A stretch of DNA of 64,000 nucleotides from Terriglobus sp. TAA 43 (GTDB lineage Bacteria > Acidobacteriota > Terriglobia > Terriglobales > Acidobacteriaceae): assembly GCF_000800015.1 (NCBI RefSeq), contig NZ_JUGR01000001.1, positions 3,348,001 to 3,412,000 of the forward strand. Reading direction: 5' to 3'. Below are positions 33,556 to 42,966 of this stretch, piece by piece. The translations under genes and the position numbers were made by a program. A model generated the notes under the pieces. It saw nothing but the letters and a program-made list of their open reading frames with translations. It was not told the origin of the DNA and searched no databases. Position 1 is the first letter of the stretch, and every line of letters starts with the position of its first letter.

Positions 33556-34880
33556 TGCGAATCCAATAGCTGTTGTGCGGCGCGGATGCCGCTGCGCAGT
33601 GCTCCGTGAACGGTGCCCCAATGGCCGGTGATGTCCGTGTGTTCGCCTGCGAAGAAGAGTGTGTCTTCTACGGGATGCGACATCTTTTCTGAGGCGTCGA
33701 CTGCACCCGCTGGGACCCATGAATAAGCGCCGCCGAAGAGTGGATCGCTGCTCCAGTTGTGGCGGTGGTGCGTGACGAGTTCATCGAGTATCTGCTGCTT
33801 CGGAACGCCGAAGATGCGTGAGAGGTCGTGGCATGCGGCTTCGGCGATTTGCTGATTAGTTTTGGTGGCGAAGGCTTCGGCGGCTGGACCGCCCGCCCAT
33901 GCTGTGAGTGCGGGATCGAGTGAGGGATAGCCAGTCCAGAAGACGCGGAAGTTCAGATCGCTTCGCTGCTCTTCAGGGAGGATGAAGGAGAGTTTCTGAA
34001 GCGCCTTCTTCTGGAGGTGGTCAAGCTCCGCCCACCAGCGACTACGGAAGATGAGGCTCATGCGAAGGACGGGGCCCATCGCCATGCGGTTGGCATGTTG
34101 AAGAATGTCTGCTGGTGCGGGATCGAACGTAACGCCGGATGATTGCAGGACGCCGAGCGGCAGCGTGATGATTGCGGCGTCTGCATGAAGCGATTCGCCT
34201 GAGTGCAGTTGGACATCTACTGATCCGCGCGACCATGTGATGGATTTCACTTGTGATTGCAGACGGAGTGTTCCGCCGAGACGTTTGAATCGTGCGGCGA
34301 GTTCTTCAGGAAGGCGATGGTATCCGCCTTTTACGTGGTGCAACGCGTCGCCTGCGATGCTGTCTTCTGCGTCCTGCTGGATGGCGAGTGAGCGCACAGA
34401 GATGCGGGATGCATCGGCGGCGTTGAAACCTTCCACGTATCCACGCGCGCCAGAGTGAACGTCAGGATCGATGTTTTCGCGCTCGCACCATGCGTCGAAT
34501 GCGAGGTCTTCTGTGGAGTGAGCATCGCTCCATGCCGTCATCTGTTCGAGGACGTTGAATGGTGAATCTTTATCGCTATGTGTGCCTTCATCCTGCGGGT
34601 GGAGCGAGTCGTCGCTGCAGTCGTAGTTGAAGTCCTGGCCGGATAGCTCGTAAGTTTCGAGGTTGAGGTCTTCGAGTAGAGCGAGAAGTTCGGGTGGATT
34701 GCCGTGTATGAATTCCGCACCGAGTTCGATGAAGTTGCCGTCCTGCTGCACAGTGCGAATGCGGCCGCCGATGCGGTCCTGCGCTTCAAGCAGCGTTACC
34801 TGCAGGTCGCTGCTGGCGCGTAGCTTCATTGCAGCTATCAGGCCTGCGATTCCTGCACCAATCACGATGACGTGTTTCAA
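33552..34880 (-). CDS. FAD-dependent amine oxidase-family protein
   Basis: 442 residues. TTG start at 34880, preceded by GGAG 8 bases away; any later start would remove the FAD-binding site, so TTG is firm. The N-terminus is KHVIVIGAGIAGLIAAMKL (Rossmann GxGxxG) and the LEAQDRIGGRIRTV motif of flavin amine oxidases follows. The C-terminus has LFFAGEHTDITGHWGTVHGA, the FAD ribityl-binding signature. It probably oxidises a polyamine or aromatic amine. TTGA overlap with the upstream CCA gene shows translational coupling. No signal peptide. Confidence 0.9.
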   Translation of the reverse strand: MKHVIVIGAGIAGLIAAMKLRASSDLQVTLLEAQDRIGGRIRTVQQDGNFIELGAEFIHGNPPELLALLEDLNLETYELSGQDFNYDCSDDSLHPQDEGTHSDKDSPFNVLEQMTAWSDAHSTEDLAFDAWCERENIDPDVHSGARGYVEGFNAADASRISVRSLAIQQDAEDSIAGDALHHVKGGYHRLPEELAARFKRLGGTLRLQSQVKSITWSRGSVDVQLHSGESLHADAAIITLPLGVLQSSGVTFDPAPADILQHANRMAMGPVLRMSLIFRSRWWAELDHLQKKALQKLSFILPEEQRSDLNFRVFWTGYPSLDPALTAWAGGPAAEAFATKTNQQIAEAACHDLSRIFGVPKQQILDELVTHHRHNWSSDPLFGGAYSWVPAGAVDASEKMSHPVEDTLFFAGEHTDITGHWGTVHGALRSGIRAAQQLLDSH

Positions 34881-36292
34881 CGGGTTGTCTCCACGGGAGA
34901 TTTTGCGAGCAGATCACGCAAGAGATTGATGGCTTCTTCGCGTGTGTGGATGGTTCCTTCGAGCTGCGCGTCTTCCAGGTCCTGCAGCAGTTGTTTGAAG
35001 CGTGGACCGGGTTTGAGGCCTGCATCGATGAGGTCACGCCCGGTGAGTAATAACGTGGGTTTGTAGATCTCTTCGGGGGCTTTCTCGAACTCTTCTTTTG
35101 CGTAGCGATATAGATCCAGCAGGTTGTGCGAGCTGGTGACGTCGAGCTTGTGCAGCGCGAGATGCTCAGGGAAATCGTTCAGGCGGAAGAAGCGTTTGAG
35201 CGTGCTTTGCTTCATGTGTTTCACGTCGCCGAAGCGCATGTGGTTGGCGACGAGCGAGACGACCTGATCGATGTCTGCTGATGAGAAGCGCAGGCGGTTC
35301 ATGATGGCGCGCGTCATGGTGGCGCCGACTTCGGCGTGGCCGTTGAAGCGGATGCGCGGCTTTGGATCAGCAGGGTCGGGTGCGTGAAATGTTGGCGGTT
35401 TTCCTACGTCGTGCAGCAGTGCGCCCCATGCCAGTGTGCCTTTTACGTTTGCGGGAAGTTGATCGAGCAGCATGAGCGTGTGAATCCACACGTCGCCTTC
35501 GGGGTGATATTCGGGCGGTTGTTCCACACCTTTCATGGCGGCAACTTCGGGCAGTACGTGTTGCAGGAGCCCGGTTTCGTCGAGCAGTTCGAAGGCTCGT
35601 TTCGCGTGGCCTTCGATGAGCATTTTGGTTAGCTCGTCGCGGATACGTTCGTTGCTGACCTGCGTGATGGTGGCAGCTTGCTGCTGGATGGCGCGCATGG
35701 TTTGTTCTTCGATAGTGAAATCAAAGCGCGCTGTGAATCGAACCGCGCGCAGCATGCGGAGCTTGTCTTCTTCGAAGCGCTTCTGGGGATCGCCGATGGC
35801 GCGCACGATGCCTGCGTGCAGATCCTGCTGGCCGTTTACGAAGTCGAGCAGTTTTTCTTTGATGTTGTCTTCGGTGAGGCCGATGGGATCGAGCAGCATG
35901 CCGTTGATGGTGAAGTCGCGGCGCTGTACATCGTCTTCTGGTTTTTCTGCGTACTCCACGTCCACGGGGCGACGGCCATCGACGTATTCGCCGTCGCAAC
36001 GGAAGGTGGCAACTTCTGTTTGTACTTCGCAGCCTTCGCCTTTGTTGGCGCTGCATACGATGACGACGCCGAAATGCGCGCCGACAGAGAAGGTGCGATC
36101 GAAGCCCATCATCACAGTTTCAGGGCGCGCGTTGGTGGCTACGTCGTAGTCCTTGGGGGCGATGCCCATGAGCAGGTCGCGCACGCATCCGCCTGCGAAA
36201 TAGGCTTGGAATCCGCGGTCGCGCAGTTCTTCCACAATGTGTAGCGCCGCTCGAAATGACTTTGTTGCTTTCGCGTTTTTCAGTGCCTTCAT
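34877..36292 (-). CDS. CCA tRNA nucleotidyltransferase/poly(A) polymerase-family protein
   Basis: 471 residues. The head domain has AYFAGGCVRDLLMG and DYDVATNA (the GG/DxD site of class II nucleotidyltransferases), RDFTINGMLLDP and a neck RMLRAVRFTARFDFTIE. An HD domain follows (GALLHDVGKP). This is the type that adds CCA or A to tRNA 3' ends; sequence alone does not separate CCA-adding from A-adding enzymes. The only tRNA in the window already encodes CCA, so the role here would be repair. The start may instead be GTG 36295. Confidence 0.93.
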   Translation of the reverse strand: MKALKNAKATKSFRAALHIVEELRDRGFQAYFAGGCVRDLLMGIAPKDYDVATNARPETVMMGFDRTFSVGAHFGVVIVCSANKGEGCEVQTEVATFRCDGEYVDGRRPVDVEYAEKPEDDVQRRDFTINGMLLDPIGLTEDNIKEKLLDFVNGQQDLHAGIVRAIGDPQKRFEEDKLRMLRAVRFTARFDFTIEEQTMRAIQQQAATITQVSNERIRDELTKMLIEGHAKRAFELLDETGLLQHVLPEVAAMKGVEQPPEYHPEGDVWIHTLMLLDQLPANVKGTLAWGALLHDVGKPPTFHAPDPADPKPRIRFNGHAEVGATMTRAIMNRLRFSSADIDQVVSLVANHMRFGDVKHMKQSTLKRFFRLNDFPEHLALHKLDVTSSHNLLDLYRYAKEEFEKAPEEIYKPTLLLTGRDLIDAGLKPGPRFKQLLQDLEDAQLEGTIHTREEAINLLRDLLAKSPVETTR

Positions 36293-36376
36293 CACTCTCT
36301 AGGATGCTCCTTTCGTGTGAGGATGTCTTTGCGGCAGCAGTGATGTGAAAATCTGCATCAGAAACTGGAAGAACGC

Positions 36377-37432
36377 ATGAGCCATTTCACGACGGAATCG
36401 GGCACAGGGTATGTGCAGTGGAGAACTGCGGCGCTGTTTGCGCTGACGCTGACGTGCGTGGTGGCGACGCTGCTGTTTGCCCACACGCTGATGTTCCCCA
36501 TCATCGGCGCGATCACGTTGGCTGTGGTGACACAGCCGCTGTCAGTGTGGTTGCGCAAGCGGTGGTCCCCTACGTTGGCTGGGATTGCCATGGTGGCGTT
36601 GGTGAGCCTGGTGTTGTTTGTGCCGATGTATGTGCTCATCAAGCACCTGGTGGTGCAGGCGATTGCGCTGGTTCGTTATGTGGAGTCGGGCGGCGTGGAT
36701 GACTTTCTTGCAGAGCTTGCGATGAAGCACCCGAAGCTGGGCGATGCGATCCAAAATGCGATTACGCAGTTTGCTCCGGGCATGTCAGGTCGCGCGATTG
36801 CGGGGTGGTCTGCGCCGAAGGTAGGGCAGGCGTTTGGCGCGATCGTTCACGGCATTGTGAGCATTGTTTTGCTGCTGTTTTTCTACTTCTTCCTGGTGCG
36901 GGACGAGGCCGTGGCTCTGCGTGCGTGGGAGTCGATCTTGCCGCTGCGCGAGGACGAGACATTTGATTTCAGTCTGAAGCTGCGGGACGTTATCGAGGCG
37001 ATTTTCGCGGGACGTTTGCTGATTGCCATGTTGCAGGGAGTGGCTTCCGGTGTGGCGTACGGACTGGTGGGTGTGCCGGGTGCGCTGTTGTGGGGATTTG
37101 TCACGTTTGTTTGTTGTTTGATTCCGGCGTTTGGCGCGTTTCTGGCGTGGGTGCCGATCTGTTTGTATGTGGGATTGGTGCTGAGTTGGACCAAGTGCCT
37201 GATCCTGGCGATCTGGTGCAGCGCTGTGGTGAGCACCATGGATAACTTTCTTTATCCGGTGTTTGTGGGGAAAAAGACGGATCTGCATACGGGCGTGGTG
37301 TTTGTTGCCATCTTTGGCGGGTTGGCTTTCTTTGGCATCAGTGGGTTCATTCTGGGGCCGGTGCTGGTGGCGTCGGCGATTTTGCTGTTGCAGATATGGA
37401 AGCAGCGGCTGGCGGAAGCGGGCGTGCACTAA
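36377..37432 (+). CDS. AI-2E family (PerM/UPF0118) permease
   Basis: 351 residues with about seven or eight membrane spans and the family pattern: N-terminal TM pair (LFALTLTCVVATLLF, FPIIGAITLAVVTQPLSVWL), a central soluble loop, and the C-terminal GKKTDLHTGVVFVAIFGGLAFFGISGF-type segment (GLAFFGISGFILGPVLVA). Members include TqsA-like exporters and antiporters; the substrate is unknown. A GGAAG ribosome site is 6 bases upstream. It is 18 bases before tsaD and likely co-transcribed. Confidence 0.9.
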   Translation: MSHFTTESGTGYVQWRTAALFALTLTCVVATLLFAHTLMFPIIGAITLAVVTQPLSVWLRKRWSPTLAGIAMVALVSLVLFVPMYVLIKHLVVQAIALVRYVESGGVDDFLAELAMKHPKLGDAIQNAITQFAPGMSGRAIAGWSAPKVGQAFGAIVHGIVSIVLLLFFYFFLVRDEAVALRAWESILPLREDETFDFSLKLRDVIEAIFAGRLLIAMLQGVASGVAYGLVGVPGALLWGFVTFVCCLIPAFGAFLAWVPICLYVGLVLSWTKCLILAIWCSAVVSTMDNFLYPVFVGKKTDLHTGVVFVAIFGGLAFFGISGFILGPVLVASAILLLQIWKQRLAEAGVH

Positions 37433-37450
37433 TCCCGATACGATAAAGAG

Positions 37451-38560
37451 ATGGGCAATGGCCTGATTTTGGGGATTGAAAGCTCCTGCGACGAAACTGC
37501 GGCGGCGGTGGTGCGTGCGGGAAGCGACGTGCTGTCGAACGTGGTGGCGACGCAGATGCAGATGCACGCGCTTTATGGCGGCGTGGTGCCGGAGTTGGCT
37601 AGCCGCGAACATCTGCGGAACATTGTGCCGGTGGTGCGGGAGTCGCTGCGGCAGGCGGGCATTGAAGCGAAGGATGTGGATGCTGTTGCCGTGACGGCAG
37701 GGCCGGGGTTGGCTGGCGCGCTGCTGGTGGGGATTTCGTATGCCAAGGCGTATGCGTATGCGCTGGGGAAGCCGCTGATTGCGGTGAATCATCTTGAGGG
37801 GCATATTCATGCGGTACTGATGGAGAAGGGCGGTGAGTCAGCCGAGTCTACGTTGGCGTTGGTTGTTAGCGGTGGGCATACGCATCTTTATCTTGCTGCG
37901 TTTGAGGATGGTGTTTGGCGCTATCGGAATGTGGGTCGGACCGTGGATGACGCTGCCGGTGAGGCGTATGACAAGGTGGCGAAGCTGCTGGGGCTGGGGT
38001 ATCCCGGTGGGCCGTGGATTGATGGGCTGAGTGCATTTGGAAATCCGAAGGCGGTGCCGTTCCGGTTTGTGGAGATTAATCGCGGGACGGCGGATGAGCC
38101 TTCGTTTGATTTTTCATTCAGCGGGATCAAGACGGCGGTGCTGCGGTACATCGAAACGCATGGCATGAAGGCGGCAATTGAGGAGCGGCGGGCTGCGCTG
38201 GAGAAGGTTGATTCGCCGACGCTGGACGATGTTCGTGCGCTTTGCGATACGGAGACGCTGGACCTGATCGCGAGTTTTCAGGCAGCGGTGGTGGGAAACC
38301 TGATCCGGCAGACGATGGCGGCAGCGCAGCATTTTGGTGCGAAACGGATTGTGGTGAGCGGCGGCGTGGCGGCGAATCGCGAACTTAGGGCGCGGTTTGA
38401 GGCGGAGGCGGAGAAGCGCGGTTTGAAGGTGCGATTCCCGGCTGCGGCCATGTCCACGGATAACGCGGCGATGATTGCGGCGGCGGCGTGGCCGAAGTTC
38501 GCGCAGGGTGAGTTTGCGGGACCCGCTTTGAATGCCACGCCACAGCTTCGCCTCGGATAA
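37451..38560 (+). CDS. tsaD: tRNA N6-threonylcarbamoyladenosine transferase TsaD
   Basis: 369 residues. Family motifs: ILGIESSCDETAAAVV, VPELASREHLRNIVPVV, AVTAGPGLAGALLVG, NHLEGHIHA (metal-binding histidines), LVVSGGHTHLY, and VVSGGVAANRELRAR. TsaD transfers the threonylcarbamoyl group to A37 of ANN-decoding tRNAs with TsaB and TsaE; those genes are not in the window. Full length (E. coli 337) with a slight C-terminal extension. cysS follows 80 bases downstream. Confidence 0.97.
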   Translation: MGNGLILGIESSCDETAAAVVRAGSDVLSNVVATQMQMHALYGGVVPELASREHLRNIVPVVRESLRQAGIEAKDVDAVAVTAGPGLAGALLVGISYAKAYAYALGKPLIAVNHLEGHIHAVLMEKGGESAESTLALVVSGGHTHLYLAAFEDGVWRYRNVGRTVDDAAGEAYDKVAKLLGLGYPGGPWIDGLSAFGNPKAVPFRFVEINRGTADEPSFDFSFSGIKTAVLRYIETHGMKAAIEERRAALEKVDSPTLDDVRALCDTETLDLIASFQAAVVGNLIRQTMAAAQHFGAKRIVVSGGVAANRELRARFEAEAEKRGLKVRFPAAAMSTDNAAMIAAAAWPKFAQGEFAGPALNATPQLRLG

Positions 38561-38640
38561 GATTAAAAACGACGGAATGCGGCGGCGGGGCGGTGGCCCG
38601 GGCGCGCTCGCAAGTCCCGGAAGGCACGCGAATCCGCCGG

Positions 38641-40128
38641 ATGCCCATCGAACTCTTTAATACTCTTGGCAGCCGCGTGGAGCCGCTGACTGCGTCGCGG
38701 GACAACACGCTGCGCATGTACTGTTGCGGCCCCACCGTGTATGACTACGGCCACATTGGCAACTTCCGCACGTTCCTGCATGTGGATGTGTTGCGGCGCG
38801 CTGCGCGGCTGAATGGCCTGGCGCTGAAGCACGTGATGAACATCACGGATGTGGATGACAAGATCATCCGCAATGCTGGCGCTGCCGGCATGTCCATTGG
38901 CGACTACACGGCAAAGTACGAGAAGGCTTTCTTCGAAGACATGGATGCGCTGGGCGTGGAACGCCCGGAGATTGTGGCGCATGCGACGGAGAGCATCCCC
39001 GAGATGGTCGCGCTGGTGGAGCAGCTTGCCAGCGAGGACATTGCGTACAAGACCGAGGATGGCTCGTGGTACTTCCGCATTGCGAAGTTTCCGGATTACG
39101 GCAAGCTGAGCGGCAAAGACCTGGACGGCATTGAAGACGGCGCCCGCGTGGATGTGGACGAGTACGAGAAGGATGCCGCGCGTGACTTTGCCCTATGGAA
39201 GGCGACGAAGCCCGGTGAGGCGTCGTGGCAGACGGAGATTGGCGAAGGACGTCCGGGATGGCACATTGAGTGTTCGGCGATGGCGCTGAAGCACCTGGGG
39301 CCGAACTTTGACGTGCATGCTGGTGGCGAGGATCTAACGTTCCCGCACCATGAGAATGAAATTGCGCAGAGTGAGTGCGCGACGCATCAGCCGTTTGCGC
39401 GGCACTGGTTCCATGTGCGTTTTCTGCTCGTTGAGGGCAAGAAGATGTCCAAGAGCGAGGGCAACTTCTTCACGCTGCGCGACCTGCTGCTGAAGGGATA
39501 TCGCGCGTCGGCGATTCGTTTTTTGCTGATCAGCGTGCCGTATCGCAACCAGATGAACTTCACGTTTGAAGGTCTGACGGAGAGCGCGAATGCGATTGAA
39601 CGTCTGCGGACGTTTGTGCGCAGGCTGGATGCTGCGGTGAAGAATCCCGCGTTGCCTGAGTCTGCAAATGAGGAGTTGCTGGCGCTGACCGTGGCGAAGC
39701 GCGATGCGTTTCATGCTGCGTTGCAGAACGATCTGAATACAGCCGAGGCGCGTGCTGCGGTATTTGACATGGTGCGGGCGGCGAACATCACGCTGGATCA
39801 CGGCACATTTGGCCGCGGCAACGTGGACGCGGTGCAGAAGCTATTGAACGACTTCGATGCGGTGTTTGACGTGTTGACGGACCGCGATGCGGCTGTCAGC
39901 AAGGCCGCTGTGGAGTGGGCGCAAACGGAAGGCCGTACCGATATCGCAGCGGAGTTGCTGCAGGCGCAGAGCATCACAGATGAGGAAATTGAAGCGCTGA
40001 TTGCAGAGCGCACGGACGCTCGCAAGAAGCGGAATTTCGCTCGCGGGGATGCCATTCGCAACGAACTGCTGGAAAAGGGCGTCGTAATCGAAGACGGTAA
40101 AGACGGCGTTACCTGGAAACGCAAGTAG
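38641..40128 (+). CDS. cysS: Cysteinyl-tRNA synthetase
   Basis: 495 residues from ATG 38641 (MPIELFNTLG, the usual start; an in-frame GTG at 38593 adds 16 basic residues). Class I signatures YGHIGNFRTF (HIGH-like) and KKMSKSEGN (KMSKS) are present. Zinc ligands fit CCGPTVYDY, WHIECSAMA and HHENEIAQSE. The C-terminal DALR-like helical domain ends with RNELLEKGVVIEDGKDGVTW. It charges tRNA-Cys. Spaced 80 bases after tsaD. Confidence 0.97.
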   Translation: MPIELFNTLGSRVEPLTASRDNTLRMYCCGPTVYDYGHIGNFRTFLHVDVLRRAARLNGLALKHVMNITDVDDKIIRNAGAAGMSIGDYTAKYEKAFFEDMDALGVERPEIVAHATESIPEMVALVEQLASEDIAYKTEDGSWYFRIAKFPDYGKLSGKDLDGIEDGARVDVDEYEKDAARDFALWKATKPGEASWQTEIGEGRPGWHIECSAMALKHLGPNFDVHAGGEDLTFPHHENEIAQSECATHQPFARHWFHVRFLLVEGKKMSKSEGNFFTLRDLLLKGYRASAIRFLLISVPYRNQMNFTFEGLTESANAIERLRTFVRRLDAAVKNPALPESANEELLALTVAKRDAFHAALQNDLNTAEARAAVFDMVRAANITLDHGTFGRGNVDAVQKLLNDFDAVFDVLTDRDAAVSKAAVEWAQTEGRTDIAAELLQAQSITDEEIEALIAERTDARKKRNFARGDAIRNELLEKGVVIEDGKDGVTWKRK

Positions 40129-40254
40129 TGTCGTGAAGCGGCGGGGGTAGCCAAAAGAGATACCCCCAATGCGATTTGCTATTCGGCATTCACAAATCAC
40201 CAACCTATACTCGCGGAAGCGAGCAATCTATTGCGCAGAGGAGCACCGGATTTT

Positions 40255-40512
40255 ATGGCCACCACTACTATCAGCGTTGACGAGTTTCAGGCGCTAGAAC
40301 AGCGCGTTCTTCGCACCGTGGAGCTGATCCGGAAAGAGCGCGAGGCACGCGCCACGGCAGAGTCTGAAGTGGAGGCGCTGAAGGAATTGCTGGACACGGC
40401 TTCTGCGGAGAATTCGCAGCTTACCGCCGAGTTGCATTCGATGAAGAACGAGCGCGAGCAGGTGAAGGGTCGCGTGGACGCGATGCTGAAGCAGCTCGAC
40501 GAACTGGTGTAA
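40255..40512 (+). CDS. Small coiled-coil protein, probable ZapB-like partner of ZapA
   Basis: 85 residues, start ATG 40255 with GAGGAG 11 bases upstream; a TTG at 40231 is in frame but less well placed. Almost the whole protein is a heptad-repeat coiled coil (VDEFQALEQRVLRTVELIRK through VEALKELLDTASAENSQLTA). It ends 21 bases before zapA. Small coiled-coil genes before zapA are common and are thought to stabilise the Z-ring; homology to E. coli ZapB is not demonstrable by eye. Confidence 0.75.
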   Translation: MATTTISVDEFQALEQRVLRTVELIRKEREARATAESEVEALKELLDTASAENSQLTAELHSMKNEREQVKGRVDAMLKQLDELV

Positions 40513-40533
40513 CCGAAGAAAAGAAGAGAAGGC

Positions 40534-40866
40534 ATGCAGAATTCCGTCCCCCAGTCCGTAACGGTTGCCATCTACGACCAGAACTACCATCTGCGCGGCA
40601 TCGATCCTCAGCATATCGAGGCGCTTTCGCAGCTTGTGGACAGCAAGATGCGTGCGGTGTCGTCGCAGGGCGCTACCGTGGATTCGTTGCGTGTAGCCGT
40701 GTTGGCAGCGTTGAACATTGCAGATGAGTTGATGGAACTGCGCGAGCGTCACCGTGAGCTGCTGGATTCGCTGGATCACGCGGAGACGGCAAACCGGCAT
40801 CGTGCGCATTCGCTGGCATCCATGCTGGATGAAGCTTTGCGTGATGAGTATCGCGTGGCCGTGTAA
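40534..40866 (+). CDS. zapA: Cell division protein ZapA
   Basis: 110 residues. Matches the ZapA pattern: SVTVAIYDQNYHLRGIDPQH, AALNIADELMELRERHRELL and a C-terminal helix for dimerisation. ZapA bundles FtsZ protofilaments at the division site. Start ATG 40534. It follows the coiled-coil gene and is followed by a terminator. Confidence 0.88.
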   Translation: MQNSVPQSVTVAIYDQNYHLRGIDPQHIEALSQLVDSKMRAVSSQGATVDSLRVAVLAALNIADELMELRERHRELLDSLDHAETANRHRAHSLASMLDEALRDEYRVAV

Positions 40867-40887
40867 ACGATTAGCGTTTCATTTTGC

Positions 40888-40922
40888 GAGAGGGCGTGGC
40901 TTCGGCTGCGCCCTTCTCTTTT
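40888..40922 (+). terminator. Rho-independent terminator after zapA
   Basis: GAGAGGGCG (40888-40896) pairs, with a small bulge, with CGCCCTTCTC (40909-40918), followed by TTTTG. It lies 21 bases after the zapA stop. Confidence 0.7.
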
Positions 40923-41006
40923 GCATTGGTTGCAAACGCTTCCAATGGCGCGATACCATGCCGCCGATGTGCTTCTGTTGATTTGCGGAGGCACGAAAGG
41001 ATTGGG

Positions 41007-41750
41007 ATGAAACGTCTGCTTGCCCTGTTGTTACTGTGTTCATCAGCTGCGGCGGTCGCGCAGGATCGCATTCTGATCTACACGCGCAGTTACACGGCAG
41101 ACGGCAAAGGGTATATCCACGGCAACCGTGCCAGCAGTGTGGTGGCGGTGGAGAAGATTGCGGCGGAATTGAAGATTCCCACGGACAACACGGACGATCC
41201 GATCGTGTTCACGCCGGAAAATCTGAAGAAGTACACCGTTATGGTGTTCAGCAACAGCAACAATGAGGCGTTCAGCACGCAGGCGCAGCGCGATGCGTTT
41301 AAGGGATGGATTGAGCATGGCGGTGGTTGGGTGGGTATCCACTCGGCTTCTGGCAATGAGCGGAACTGGGACTGGTTTGCGCAGATGGTGGGCGGCCGCT
41401 TTCTGATGCATCCGAAGAAGCAGCAGTTCACGGTGAAGGTAGTTGATCCGAAGTTCCCGGCGATGCAGGGTGTTCCGGCGGAGTTCACGGTGAACGATGA
41501 GTGCTACTTTACGAAGCGCTTCAGCGATACGATTCATCCGCTGCTGACGGTGGATACGTCGAAGCTGGATGTGACGAACTTCAAGCTGGATCGCAAGGAT
41601 TTTCCGAATCCCATGCCGATTGCCTGGTGGCAGGAGTTTGATGGCGGACGCGAGTTTTATATCGCGCTGGGCCATGACAATAGCTACTACGAAGATCCCG
41701 TGTTTGATGGGATTTTGAAGCGCGCGATTTTGTGGGCGGCGAAGAAGTAA
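41007..41750 (+). CDS. Secreted ThuA-like protein
   Basis: 247 residues, start ATG 41007. A signal peptide (KRLLALLLLCSSAAAVAQD) is followed by a ThuA (glutamine-amidotransferase-like) domain: ILIYTRSYTADGKGYIHGN, FKGWIEHGGGWVGIHSASG, FLMHPKKQQFTVKV, and PIAWWQEFDGGREFYIALGH. ThuA proteins take part in sugar (trehalose-type) metabolism or lack known activity; many secreted ones occur in Acidobacteria. The frame extends upstream to 40884 but without a signal-like sequence. Confidence 0.85.
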   Translation: MKRLLALLLLCSSAAAVAQDRILIYTRSYTADGKGYIHGNRASSVVAVEKIAAELKIPTDNTDDPIVFTPENLKKYTVMVFSNSNNEAFSTQAQRDAFKGWIEHGGGWVGIHSASGNERNWDWFAQMVGGRFLMHPKKQQFTVKVVDPKFPAMQGVPAEFTVNDECYFTKRFSDTIHPLLTVDTSKLDVTNFKLDRKDFPNPMPIAWWQEFDGGREFYIALGHDNSYYEDPVFDGILKRAILWAAKK

Positions 41751-41830
41751 CGATAACGCGCATTCCCTAAATGGGACGTCAATAGAAGATTTTTGTGGCC
41801 GTCTGGAGCGGCTCGAGTAATCTGCTTGCT

Positions 41831-42877
41831 GTGAAAATTTTCTCCTTTGTTCTGCTGCTTGTTATGGGTTCTGCGTGCGTTGCGCAGACGTCTGCCCCTG
41901 CCTATGAAAACCTGCCTGAGTTCCAGAAGCTTCGCGCTGAGGCAAAGGACGAGCAACGCCTGAATAACAAGATTATGTTTGCGCCTGGCACATGGAAGAA
42001 GGCGAACAAGGTGGCGGGTGGCCACTGCATGGAGTGTTTGGAAGGCGTGTTCACTTCGCAGTTACGACTGGGTGAGTACAAAGATGCGCTGAAGGCTGCG
42101 AAGGAGTGGGATGCTGCAAGCGAACAGCCGCTTGATCATGTGCGTGCTGAGCTTGCTGAAGGGCGCGTAGCGATTGCTATGGTCGACAGGAACAAGCCGA
42201 ATATGGCTGTGCTGCAGGATGCCCATGCGGAGTTACAGAAGGCTGCCGCTGCGCATGCCACGGCTGCTTACTTTTACGACGGTCAAGTGCTGGCGCTGAT
42301 GAAGCAGGATGCGGATGCGGGTGCGGCCTTTGGTCAGTACGCGAAGTTGACGCGGAAGGATGATGCGCTGCTGTCGCGCGCGACGTACTTTTCCAGTCAC
42401 CCTGAGATGGCGCGCGAAAAGATGGCGCCTGCGGTATTGGTAAACACACTCGGCGGCAAGCGATTCAACCTGGATGACATGCATGGCCGTGTGGTGTTGA
42501 TTGATTTCTGGGCGACATGGTGCGGTCCGTGTAAAGAAGAACTTCCACACATGAAGAAGCTGGCGGAAGCTTATAAAGATGAACCGCTCGAAATCATCAG
42601 CATCTCCTGGGACTCCGACGCCAACAAATGGCGGCAGTTCATTGCCGACAATGGCATGAGTTGGAATCAGTACCTGGATGCGGATCATAGTGTGACGAAG
42701 ATGTTTGGTATCGATGCCATTCCGCATTACTTCACGATTGATGCCAACGGTGTGTTGATGGCGGAGAATGTGGGATCAGGATCGAACATTGATGGGCGCA
42801 TTCGAAAACTGGTGGCCCAGGCGAAGGAACAAAAGCAGTTAGCATCCACGGGCAGCGGACCATCTCCAGGACAGTAA
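41831..42877 (+). CDS. TlpA-like exported thioredoxin-fold protein
   Basis: 348 residues. GTG 41831 gives a clean signal peptide (KIFSFVLLLVMGSACVAQ); a GTG at 41795 would add 12 residues. Residues from about 30 to 200 are a helical region with TPR-like organisation and a CMEC pair (GGHCMECLEG). The C-terminal 140 residues form a thioredoxin fold with WCGPCK in VVLIDFWATWCGPCKEELPH, and end with FGIDAIPHYFTIDANG. It probably reduces periplasmic disulfides or cytochrome c cysteines. It precedes the candidate RNA and the Lgt-like gene. Confidence 0.85.
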   Translation: MKIFSFVLLLVMGSACVAQTSAPAYENLPEFQKLRAEAKDEQRLNNKIMFAPGTWKKANKVAGGHCMECLEGVFTSQLRLGEYKDALKAAKEWDAASEQPLDHVRAELAEGRVAIAMVDRNKPNMAVLQDAHAELQKAAAAHATAAYFYDGQVLALMKQDADAGAAFGQYAKLTRKDDALLSRATYFSSHPEMAREKMAPAVLVNTLGGKRFNLDDMHGRVVLIDFWATWCGPCKEELPHMKKLAEAYKDEPLEIISISWDSDANKWRQFIADNGMSWNQYLDADHSVTKMFGIDAIPHYFTIDANGVLMAENVGSGSNIDGRIRKLVAQAKEQKQLASTGSGPSPGQ

Positions 42878-42931
42878 ACGCAAGGGGCATTGGGGCATTT
42901 TTGCTGGCACAAAATGGTTTTGTTACTCAAC

Positions 42932-42960
42932 TTGCAAACCCTTCGCACTCCGCGTAGCAT
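42932..42960 (+). promoter_or_regulatory. Promoter of the candidate structured RNA
   Basis: TTGCAA (42932-42937) is 17 bases from TAGCAT (42955-42960), a fair sigma-70 pair. The transcript would begin near 42967. It is independent of the TlpA-like gene, whose stop lies 54 bases upstream. Confidence 0.55.
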
Positions 42961-42966
42961 CTGCCT

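Noticed and set aside
36785-37810. 341-residue minus-strand frame over the AI-2E permease and tsaD
   Set aside because: It is His/Arg/Gln-rich shadow sequence opposite two real genes.
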